In this document: positions 8,858-16,272 of the stretch, piece by piece
Numbering within the stretch: position 1 is the first letter of the stretch
How the letters are laid out: each line of letters starts with the position of its first letter
Source of the DNA: Perkinsus olseni
Taxonomy: Eukaryota > Perkinsozoa > Perkinsida > Perkinsidae
DNA length: 16,272 nt
Assembly: GCA_013115135.1 (NCBI GenBank)
Contig: JABANP010000814.1
Span: 1 to 16,272, forward strand
Direction: 5' to 3'
Made by a program: the position numbers and the translations under genes
The notes under the pieces: model-generated
What the model was told of the DNA's origin: nothing
Database searches by the model: none
Seen by the model: only the letters and a program-made list of their open reading frames with translations

Positions 8858-9936
8858 TCACAGGCTCGTCGACGAGCCAGTTCTCACCGAGATCTGCTCC
8901 TTATAAGTCTCTTCCAACCGTTTTGCGATTGTGTTCACCGCTGTATCGATCTTCCGATTCGAGGCATTCGCCTCCTCAAGCGATCCACCTTGAATTGACT
9001 TGGTGGACCGCTCCACCCAGCGAGCGGATTCATGTAGAGCCGCCGTGGGAGATTCCTCACTGACCGATATCCTTGACGAGTTGAAGCAGTTGAGCTTTAT
9101 GCGCGTCTACAGCATCAACATTCCGAATTCTCTCGAGGTGCTGCTGTAACACAGCTCGCTCTGCACAAGTTCTCGACGCCTCAACCAGCTCCACCTGCGA
9201 AGTCATTGAGCACGTCGTCTGTCTTGTCAATGCGAGCGCGTCGACGGCAGGCTGATCCAAGCCTACCTCCTTTTTGATGCGTGTATCCACTTCAGAAGAC
9301 AGGTACTCGATAGTCTCTGCGAACCTGCTTCTCTCTAAGCGCTGAACTTCAAGGCACTCCGCTAATGCCATGGCAAGCTCCTCCTTAACCTGAGACGAGA
9401 CAATCTGACCGATGGTGTGCGCGCCGATCGCTGAGCAAGAAATGCTGCTTAAGAGTGGTTTTTCCAATCCCAACGTTTTCCTGTAAGATTTCACGATGCA
9501 CTGCGACAAAACATCGCAGAATACGTTTGTTGACAGATAGGCGGACTGAGGCACCTCAAGCGTTCCTCCGGATCGATCACTGCCTGGGCCCAGTGAGCGA
9601 ATGTTATCGTTAAAAGCATCCTGCATGCTCTGTAGGACCCTCTCCAGTGATCTGATGAACGGAGCAGCCATATAATAGTCATCACCGTCAGCATGATGTC
9701 ATGGAGCGCCAACATTCAAGCTCGGACGATATGATATGCTAGTCATTCCCTTACTGGCTCAACTCTTGTTGGAGTAATCTTGCCGAACTCTCTATGAACT
9801 GCCGATCCATGTTCGCAGAAGTGCTTGCTTCAGCGTAATTGGTTGACGACATATCGTTGACCTCCCGCAGCATCGCCTGCATCTCTTTGCGATCCTCTTT
9901 CAATCTGGCTTTAATCTCGGCGGCGAGGGTAGTCAT
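8858..9936 (-). CDS. Coiled-coil protein, unknown function, with one frame break
   Basis: Exon 1 at 9755-9936 starts MTTLAAEIKARLKEDRKEMQ. A GTAAGG donor at 9754 joins after a 103-bp intron (9652-9754) to SLERVLQSMQDAFND, in frame. Exon 2 runs to a TGA at 9057-9059 after QLLQLVKDIGQ. Immediately beyond, one frame over, reading is again clearly coding (SEESPTAALHESARWVERST, later TIAKRLEETYKEQ) to a TGA at 8858-8860. One extra base near 9060 would explain this; no splice pair I tried restored the frame without losing coding-like sequence. The protein is rich in charged and hydrophobic heptad-like residues, with no signal peptide or known domain. Upstream exons are possible because RRSLEGLFRIGFP precedes the chosen ATG. 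Confidence 0.55.
8863..8878. other. 16-bp perfect palindrome
   Basis: GGCTCGTCGACGAGCC, at the very end of the downstream coding-like frame of the coiled-coil gene. Purpose unknown. Confidence 0.6.
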
Positions 9937-9966
9937 TGGGAATCCTATTCTGAAAAGCCCTTCCAA

Positions 9967-10534
9967 TGACCGGCGACTGATACTGACATACTGAAGGACG
10001 ACTCAGCATCGGTTCATCTGAAGCCAATTAGCTCCGGCGTGCAACCGAGGATAGAACCGTGAAATGAACGACACAGTCGTCGCGAATTTCTGCACCACCG
10101 CTCACAAGCTAACATTGAACCCATCCCAAGTGCAATAAATGACAGCAAGCCAACGCCACTGAGACCGCTCGGCTCAGCGAGGGAGCATCCGGCCCACTTT
10201 CTATGAATTAGCAATCGATCTCCTCCGCAAAGAGAGAAGAGCTTGGTCGCACCACTCGACGGGTTTCCCAGTCATGCGTTGAACATTCCTTGCTTCCCCA
10301 ACAGAACATCGTCTTCACCCGCAGGGTAACACAGCGAAGCAGCGATCCCCCAATGCCTCTAAAGCGATACATACTCAAGATTACAGAGATACATCACGCA
10401 TATCTCAGGTGCTATGAATCGATTCCCAATACCTCGACTAACACAACCCGTACAATGCCATGCGATATCACAATCAAAAATGAAATACCCTGTGGAGCAC
10501 GAGCTCCATTAACTTGATCGATCACAGTCGAACT
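9967..10534. other. Intergenic, no gene supported
   Basis: One minus-strand frame (10014-10214) contains a hydrophobic stretch (GLSGVGLLSFIALGMGSML), but nothing else supports it. I see no RNA gene or repeat. Confidence 0.4.
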
Positions 10535-10948
10535 TTAACAATAATAAGGCTCACCATCGCAATCATCATCAGTCGGAGCGAAACATAGAGAGCCATCATC
10601 CTTCTTAATGATACCGAAGCAGACAGCAGGATCTTGCCAGGTCTTGCAGTACGAGCCCCACTTGGAGTCACGGCACTGAGCCAAATCGTGGCATACATCG
10701 TCGCAGGTGGGCTCGGCATCCGGGCACGCAACTGGTTCAAGGGTCATGTCATCACATGTGTCTTGCTCAGTGGGCTGGAAGCAGTAACCATCATCGTAGT
10801 GGTAGAGTCCGAAGCAGACACCATTGCTCTTGCAATAAGAACCATACTTTGATGTGGCGCACGCGGCAGTAGCGGCGCAAAGATCCTGGCAGTAGTTATC
10901 GGCCATAACAACACCGAAGAGGAACAGGATAGTAACGCGGAAGAACAT
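10535..10948 (-). CDS. Secreted Cys-rich protein with two tandem repeats
   Basis: 137 aa from the ATG at 10948, chosen because a clean signal peptide follows at once (MFFRVTILFLFGVVMA, then DNYC). The mature part is two repeats of one cysteine module, about C-x3-C-x5-C-x8-C-x5/8-C-x10/11-C-x7/8-C. Each carries a (K/W)GSYCK block and a VCFG block (SKYGSYCKS...VCFGLY, then SKWGSYCKT...VCFGII). Seven cysteines per repeat, conserved aromatic residues and an acidic composition suggest a disulfide-bonded extracellular protein. No enzyme motif is seen. Similar small repeat proteins are, as I recall, expanded in Perkinsus, but no function is assigned. The gene is intronless, and a pyrimidine-rich stretch ending in CAG lies just upstream. 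Confidence 0.8.
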   Translation of the reverse strand: MFFRVTILFLFGVVMADNYCQDLCAATAACATSKYGSYCKSNGVCFGLYHYDDGYCFQPTEQDTCDDMTLEPVACPDAEPTCDDVCHDLAQCRDSKWGSYCKTWQDPAVCFGIIKKDDGSLCFAPTDDDCDGEPYYC

Positions 10949-10962
10949 TTTGGGGGAAACTT

Positions 10963-10990
10963 TCTGAGTCAACTGAGAAAATAGGGAGAA
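10963..10990 (-). promoter_or_regulatory. Candidate splice-leader acceptor upstream of the secreted-protein gene
   Basis: The minus strand reads TTCTCCCTATTTTCTCAG and then a second CTCAG, followed by a 15-base leader before the ATG. This pyrimidine-tract-plus-AG layout is what a trans-splice acceptor would look like. Perkinsus mRNAs are known to receive a spliced leader. The assignment is inference from position only. Confidence 0.35.
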
Positions 10991-11342
10991 GCGGACGACC
11001 TACTGTGATATTAGAATTTGAGGGAGGCTTCGAGCAAGTAATTACAAACAGCTGTATTTCGCGCGCCCTCTGAAGTAACGCTCTGCATGCACGTGCTGTC
11101 TGATTGTGTCGCGTAGGATACTGTACGCATGAACATGGCAGAATTTAGTGACAACTTCGCTATCGTCGGATTACTCACACTTACCGGCCCACCAACCAGG
11201 GTATGCTTACTCCGTGAAAAGGGTGAGAACTTTGGGTGGCGTATCCCTGTGGGAGTTACAGCACGTACGAATAGCCATTGTCATACAGAACGGGATGACG
11301 TCTGGAGCTAATCACGGTGAGTGAACACCTCTTTCGTTAACA
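10991..11342. other. Spacer between secreted-protein gene and tRNA-Gly
   Basis: Holds the upstream region of both flanking genes. No open frame of interest and no repeat recognised. The duplicated segment begins at its right end. Confidence 0.45.
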
Positions 11343-11413
11343 GCATCATTGGTCTAGTGGTAGAATACAACGTTGCCATCGTTGTGACCCGAGTTCGATT
11401 CTCGGATGATGCA
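11343..11413 (+). tRNA. tRNA-Gly(GCC)
   Basis: 71 bases that fold as a complete cloverleaf. The acceptor stem GCATCAT pairs perfectly with ATGATGC, with discriminator A. The D arm contains AGTGGTAGAA, the anticodon stem is CAACG with CGTTG around loop TTGCCAT, and the T arm is CCGAG-TTCGATT-CTCGG. No intron and no encoded CCA, as in eukaryotes. Internal A and B boxes are present. Confidence 0.95.
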
Positions 11414-11879
11414 GTCTTTTCTCTAGCGATTGGGTGACATTTTGTGTCACCGTGTCCCCTCGCTCCATATTCGATCTCCATATTGTATCTGATTGCTGGG
11501 CTTGAAGTAGAATAACCAAGAGCGTGCACCATTCGAGTGCAGTTGATTGGCCAATGGGCGAATGAGTCAGGATCCTCTCGGTCTCTGATACCACCGCCCC
11601 GCCACGTCATGTTCGATATCGCGTGATGCGACGCGCAACTGCTGGGAAGAAGTCATATAGAAGTCAGTAGCAAATAGAGTCATTATCTTTTTGATTTTCT
11701 TCCACAGATCAGTCGTCCAACGCCCAAGAAAGTGGTAGCCTTCAACAGAGTTTGCAGATGCAGTCAGTGCCACCTCGGACGATGTACGCCAGCTAGGAAG
11801 ATAAACTCGGTTCCGAAACTGTTACAACTCTCAAACTCAAATACGGGAATCACATCTGGAAACTCGAACACTCAGAATT
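11414..11879. other. Spacer after tRNA-Gly (copy B)
   Basis: Matches 1978-2443 of copy A with few changes. No gene seen; probably includes the 3' UTR of the minus-strand OB-fold gene. Confidence 0.5.
11417..11420 (+). terminator. Pol III terminator of tRNA-Gly
   Basis: A T4 run three bases after the discriminator base. It is kept in copy A at 1981-1984. Confidence 0.75.
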
Positions 11880-13657
11880 TCACCATCTTCCTTTACCCTT
11901 CCCTCCCTTGTGCCCTCCTCCTTTTCGATGCCCTTTGCCCCCTTTTCCGCCTTTGCCCGCCTTGCCCTTGCCACGTGCGTGATCATCTGCGGATATGATC
12001 AACGCAAGATCTCCTCACGCCAGCCCATCCTACCATCGTGGCGTCCCCTGCCTTTCCCTTTACCCTTGCCCTTACCCTTGCCCTTGCCCTTGCCATCAAA
12101 GCTGCGGCTTTCCCGTTGGGGCTCAGCCGCCTCTTCCTCAGACAGTAACTAAAATTTAAAGCATTCGGGTATTGGGAAGCACGGGCCCTCTATCCCCTCA
12201 AGGTCCCACTTCATACCATCGCTGCCGCCACCTCATCTGATTTGCCGATGTTCAGGTATGCTCCAAGAGATGCTCCTAAAAAGTGAGAAATTAGACGAAT
12301 GCGTGAATCCTAGGTTGATGCTTACCCCCTGCAGAGGGGCGACTGTACTCCGCCTCCAAAGCCCGAGCCTCGTTCCTCCGGGCGTGCTTCCCCATGTGGG
12401 GTTTCCTCGGCCCTGTCGCCGCGCGATCAAACTTGCTCTTGAAAGCATCCTTCGAAACTTTGGCCTATCGCAAAAAAGTTCGCCGACCCTCCTCAAAGTT
12501 GTATCATCCCACCATGTCGGTGACAACAGCCTCTCCCAGCTCTTCCCTGTTGAACCGTGTCGATGTAGACGCCTCGTTAGCAGGTGCCTCGTTAGTGGTC
12601 GCCGACGAAGTGATATCCTCTGTCACATAACTTGCACGCTTCAACCTCAGATTCCACGCAGATCCTACTGTTCATAGCGAGTCGCTATTAGCGACCTCCG
12701 GGGCCTTCTTATTCTGCCTTTTATGCATCTTATTTCGATCAGCGAATGATACGAACTTCGGAGGTCCGTCCCCACTAGAATCCTTCGCTCGGGACTCCGC
12801 ATTCCCACCGAATCGGGACTGAGGGATCAACGTTCCCTTCAGAAGAGAAACCCTAGGCAATGCCCTACCTCAGCTGCCAGCCTGTTGGCCTTCCACGCCT
12901 CCACTAACCGGTCTACAGTGCCTCCCAACACCTTCACCTGAGGACCGCAGCATGAAAGATACGCAAAGGGAGCTAGTCACTACTTTATCAGGTCGTAGGA
13001 GAACTTGGCCGTTAAGGACCTCTGTCGAGCCATCCAGGAGTATCTTCGTACCTTCCTAGAAAGATGCGGAAGAGGTCGGCGAAAACGAAATTACCTGGTG
13101 GCAGCCCCGCAGAGAGAGCATCTACTCTGTCCACTTCGAGGCAGCTAACCTAAGACGGGGGCCATAGACGTTGGTCCGAGTAAGGCCGTTGTGGTACCTT
13201 CTGCGTGCCATCAGTCGCCTGCAGCAGGCGGACCCTCTTCCCGCCTCCGCTTCCCTTAGACGCCTCATACGTAGCCGATGCTGCCGCTGGCTTACTGATG
13301 TCACTCACTTTTATCAGCTGTAGTAGTACTCCCTTCAAAAGACCAATAATGCCGCCAATCGGCAGCTACTCGTCTTACGCCAGCTGCAAGCTTGGATTCC
13401 TCTATCTGCCTCTGGACGTTGTCTATCATCACAGCACTTTTATTATGGACCTCCTCCCCGCTGTCACCCGCAGCCCGTGAGCCTAGTTTCCGTATATCAG
13501 AGTTTAGGATGTACTGCTGGGGACTGAGAAGAAGTATCTTAGGTCGAAGCAGGGCAATTACAGACCGTTTGGATATGCCACCACGATATACCGTCAAGTT
13601 CACATGAGAAAGTCTATAAAAACGAAGAGAATCTTTTCTCATGAGAATGACCGCCAT
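11880..13657 (-). CDS. RMI1/TDRD3-like OB-fold protein, copy B (appears complete)
   Basis: Exons (minus strand): 13562-13657, 13379-13516, 13198-13332, 13095-13149, 12984-13051, 12869-12937, 12696-12818, 12513-12638, 12326-12464, 12217-12275, 12034-12148, 11880-11986. All phases agree, giving roughly 400 aa. The order is: N-terminal YILNSDIRKLGSRAAGD; OB-fold block with VSDISKP, ATDGTQK, LPPGTKILLDG and VKVLGGTVDRLVEAW; PPKFVSF; an acidic segment; and a long Gly/Lys tail ending KGGKGKGRW. RMI1 and TDRD3 proteins bind topoisomerase III through this OB-fold, acting in dissolution of recombination intermediates (RMI1) or on R-loops and mRNA (TDRD3). Relative to copy A, exon 8 is one codon shorter in frame, and several exon differences are synonymous. 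The start could be ATG 13657 or the second ATG five codons later. The 45-bp first intron may be retained. A basic tail without a Tudor domain leaves RMI1 versus TDRD3 open. Confidence 0.78.
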
Positions 13658-13905
13658 CGACTACCTTCCAGCAGCATCCCGGAGCTCCGCCATCGCCAAA
13701 GGGCACAGGTCAAGGTTCCATTCCGACGGTACACCTGCCACTACTGTTGCCATGATGGTTTAACGGAAAAAATAATACTGTAAATGAAAAATGTCAAAAA
13801 ATAATCGCTTCGCTCCGCCTTTTTTGAGGTGTTAAATCATTGTTTTTACTACTGTGCTAGAGTTGAGGAACGTGTGGTTGGGTAGTTGACTTTTTGTGTA
13901 TCGGA
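13581..13905. promoter_or_regulatory. Probable shared promoter region between divergent genes (copy B)
   Basis: About 250 bp separate the ATG of the minus-strand OB-fold gene (13657) and the ATG of the plus-strand Pro/Gln-rich gene (13906). The stretch is AT-rich with A and T runs near 13765-13850. Copy A has only 16 bp in place of 13581-13852. No defined promoter motif is recognised. Confidence 0.4.
13603..13643 (-). other. Inverted repeat in 5' exon of OB-fold gene copy B
   Basis: CATGAGAAAG and CTTTTCTCATG face each other across 20 bases, forming a stem of about ten pairs with one bulge. It overlaps the second candidate start codon, so it could also be a 5' UTR hairpin. Confidence 0.6.
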
Positions 13906-14358
13906 ATGAGTAATACCAATACGACAGGAGAGGACCCCAACAGGCCTGGTAAGGGTGGGGCTGGGTAGTGGTGGTAATGATGGGCTATTGGCAGGCAATG
14001 GGGAGCATCCGGAGAACCCTCTGTTGGTCCACAACGTTAACAGGCCCGGCGCGGTCCGTGGGAGGCCTAGTGGAGCCCCGCCTGAGGCCCATCCTGCGCC
14101 TCCTCCGCCACCCCCGCAAGGACCGGCGGCCACCGGCAATGTCTTCCATTTTGGGCAGCCTCAACAGCAGCAGCAGCAGCAGGCGCCGTTCAATGGACCG
14201 ACACAGCAGCAGACCCCCGATGTGGCTTCCCAGGTAGTAGCGATTGGGAGTACCTTGTAGTCACTATGGCAAGACAGATTCGAGATCGGCTCCGGGCAGC
14301 GTTCGGGTTCGACCATCACCAGCGCGCAGCGCTGCGCGCGCTCCGACGACGGTCTTAA
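13906..14358 (+). CDS. Small Pro/Gln-rich protein, copy B
   Basis: Exons 13906-13948, 13995-14233 and 14278-14358, with introns of 46 and 44 bp as in copy A; 120 aa. Six CAG codons follow CAA (five in A). A 2-bp CG difference after QRAALRA changes the end to LRRRS instead of PTTVLKTT. The N-terminal 94 residues are almost unchanged between copies. No domain recognised; convergent with the transposase-like remnant. Confidence 0.55.
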
Positions 14359-14461
14359 AAACGACTTAGACTGAATCCTCTCTCTCGCGCCTGCTTTTTT
14401 GTAGTGTCCTCTGTAGTGTCCGAGGTTTCTTCCCCCACTTTGACAGCGCAAGAGCTACAGA

Positions 14462-14934
14462 CTACAAACTTAAAGAGATCAAGTTACTTGAAGTCTCTTT
14501 TTGCATTATATCTTGCATCCCGCCTCTTCTTCTTGGCTTTCGACTCTTCCTCGAAAGCGTCCCTCTTCTCTTGACTATCGCCGAACGGACAGAAGATAAT
14601 AACGTTATTTCTGACCTTGTGCTTCTCCCCTTCACTGTCGGCCGTACTTCTCGCCAGCCTGCAGACCGGGCACCGCTTCTGCCCTTTGGGTAGAATTTTG
14701 GGCGGAGCGAGCCCCAGCTCTTGAACCTTCGACCTTGCCCGGGCAGCTCGCTCATCTTCGCCACCTTGTCCCTCGATGACTGCCTGCTGCCGGAGCGGAC
14801 ATTGACCACGTAGATGCCCATCTTTGCCCAGAAGATCTCCACAAGTCCGACATCGCTGCCTTTTCTTGGCAGGAGCTTCTATAGGAGGCCCAGCATCCTC
14901 AGTGTTAGCCCGTGCAACCACTTCCACAGGAACA
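14462..14934 (-). pseudogene. Transposase-like C-terminus, copy B, 3' fragment
   Basis: Matches 4755-5226, including both zinc-knuckle modules (CRTC...C and CPVC...C). One extra T in a T run near 14500 shifts the tail, so the frame stops at 14484 (NAKRDFK) rather than ending as in copy A. Upstream, the frame runs into the 811-bp insert, so the gene is interrupted. Confidence 0.75.
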
Positions 14935-15745
14935 CTGTTGAACAGTGAGTGTTTGAACGGGCACATGGAAATTTCCGGGCACGGAAATTTTCCGAAAAAT
15001 TTCCATCTGTTTTTTGGGGTCGAAAAATAGTGGAACAATGCTCTTTTTAGGTATATTTCGGTTATATTGGCGAACTGGACGGATTTCGGTTTCTACCAAC
15101 GTCAAGTGATTCGGTTCGTTCACGATTAAGAAAGATCAATTCAATATTCGACTGTTCCAAGAACCGGGAGAGTCGGTTTGCAACGCGAACCATGGTTGCG
15201 CTGTTGCAACTCCTTGCCAAAACTTGAAAACTTGCAATGCTTTCATTGCTAGTAGCACGCATGAACATATAAAGAATAGTAGGAAGAAGACTCATCGTTA
15301 GCTCAATATGATTCAGAGATTTTTGAAACTCTTACTGTGAGGATCTACTGGGTCTTACGACTATGTAAGATGGCTTGCGTCTATAAGGGTCACATCAAAC
15401 ACTCATTGCTCAACAGCGCGGCGAGTCATGTGCGCGCCCGCATAATCGATTGCTCTTCTGCGCAATGCGCAACATTACCCGTCTATTCACAGCTTTGTTT
15501 TCATGGCTCCCCTAGACGCTAGAAGCTACTTCCGCAGAGTGCAGGTACCCAGCGATGACCCTGCGACGCGACTTCATGTCGCCCCAGATGGTACGGGTTG
15601 AATCAGCCTGGCCGATGAGGAAAGAGCACTCGCCCGAAAGGGCGAATTTTGTTAGTTGGAGTATTTTTCGGGAAAATTCCCCAGTATTTTTCGGTAATTT
15701 TCCATTTCGGGAATTTAGTCAAATGCCCGGGCATATCGAACACTC
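14935..15745. mobile_element. Non-autonomous element with imperfect terminal inverted repeats
   Basis: 811 bp absent from copy A, which has 48 bp (5227-5274) at this place. The left end reads GAGTGTTTGAACGGGCA from 14947. The reverse complement of the right end reads GAGTGTTCGATATGCCCGGGCA. Similarity continues inward for about 60 bases (GGAAATTTTCCGAAAAAT against GGAAAATTACCGAAAAAT). The first 12 bases (14935-14946) are a small palindrome and may be flank. The ends are rich in palindromic AAATTTCC-type motifs. No transposase frame is seen inside, and no target-site duplication is visible. Confidence 0.7.
15630..15645 (+). other. Hairpin with GAAA loop inside the insert
   Basis: TCGCCC, loop GAAA, GGGCGA: a perfect six-pair GC-rich stem closed by a GNRA tetraloop. 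It lies about 100 bases inside the right end of the element. Confidence 0.7.
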
Positions 15746-16272
15746 TCCAGCCAGACCTCTTTGTTGGTGCTCTCCAGATATGACGCCAACCCCTCGATGA
15801 CATCACACGACCGACTGTCCAGGCAGCCGGCGCTGAAGGCGTGCCCGTGCTGCTCCTGCTTCTTCTTGATGTATAGTTTAACCTCCCTGAGACTCACAGC
15901 GAGCAGGGGTATCGATGGCGACTGGCGTCTCAACTCGTGGCACTTCACATTGTAGCGATGCAGCAGGTCGGACACAGTGTCCCGGGGTCTCATATGGAGC
16001 CATATATCCTCCCATACCTCAGTCATCGCCTCATTATATTCACAGTCTGGCACGACGGGGACCTCTCCAGACATCATCCTGAACCGTAACCTTCTCTTCC
16101 GGGGGCTTGGCGGGGATGGAAGGGGTGCAGTGAGCCAATCCGGCTCAACGGTCGAGCCCAACAAGTATGGCTCAATCTTCGAGAACTCCTCATCAACAGC
16201 TTCCCGGGACGTCGACGATTGCGCAGTCGCATCCACACCGGTCGCCACCCAGTCATCATCCGTATCAATGTT
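15746..16272 (-). pseudogene. Transposase-like gene, copy B, upstream fragment
   Basis: Matches 5275-5801. The frame is open from the window end down to WLESVRYARAFD, where it enters the insert and stops. It is the acidic-linker part of the protein, including the segment LLHRYNVKCHELRRQ. Together with 14462-14934 it is one gene split by the insertion. Confidence 0.75.

Larger units (their letters stand above)
11349..16272. repeat. Segmental duplication, copy B
   Basis: Second copy of 1913-5801 in the same orientation. Relative to A it has an intact tRNA, an extra 272-bp segment (13581-13852, against 16 bp in A), and an 811-bp insert (14935-15745, replacing 48 bp). It continues past the window end. 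Confidence 0.95.

Noticed and set aside
15062..15295. 77-aa minus-strand frame inside the 811-bp insert
   Set aside because: No motif or family likeness, and no transposase residues; kept only as part of the element.
1..16272. CRISPR array, bacterial operon or prophage content
   Set aside because: No regularly spaced repeats and no ribosome-binding-site-led operons; genes have spliceosomal-type introns.

Overview
The window looks like nuclear DNA of a protist, most likely a Perkinsus-type alveolate. This rests on three things. Every multi-exon gene I can rebuild has very small GT-AG introns (43 to 103 bp, mostly 43 to 51 bp). The tRNA is eukaryotic in form. A secreted protein with tandem cysteine repeats and a transposase family ending in paired CxxC zinc knuckles both resemble what I recall from Perkinsus. 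The genus is inferred, not proven.

Layout. 1-1514 (+): 3' end of a DDE-type transposase-like gene. 1845-1977: pyrimidine tract running into a 5'-truncated tRNA-Gly. 2402-4134 (-): copy A of a gene that reads, after splicing, as an RMI1/TDRD3-type OB-fold protein. 4204-4662 (+): small Pro/Gln-rich gene. 4755-8360 (-): second, divergent transposase-like gene, damaged in its 5' half but open for 680 codons at its 3' end. 8591-8737: second pyrimidine tract with a degenerate tRNA-Phe. 8858-9936 (-): coiled-coil protein gene with one frame break. 10535-10948 (-): secreted two-repeat Cys-rich protein. 11343-11413 (+): intact tRNA-Gly(GCC). 11880-13657 (-): copy B of the RMI1/TDRD3-like gene. 13906-14358 (+): copy B of the Pro/Gln-rich gene. 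14462-16272 (-): copy B of the transposase 3' part, split by an 811-bp insert with terminal inverted repeats.

The dominant structure is a direct segmental duplication: 1913-5801 (copy A) and 11349-16272 (copy B), nearly identical by eye. Copy A starts inside the tRNA acceptor stem, so B keeps the whole tRNA and A a decapitated one. The copies differ by a 16-bp versus 272-bp segment between the two head-to-head genes, and by the 811-bp insert. Differences avoid disrupting exons and pile up in introns, which independently supports the gene models.

The main result is that a real 12-exon gene, fragmented into short frames by tiny introns, is present twice on the minus strand. Its RMI1/TDRD3-type domain suggests a partner of topoisomerase III. 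Copy B looks complete. Copy A lacks the 5' exon and promoter and has a frameshift in its last exon.
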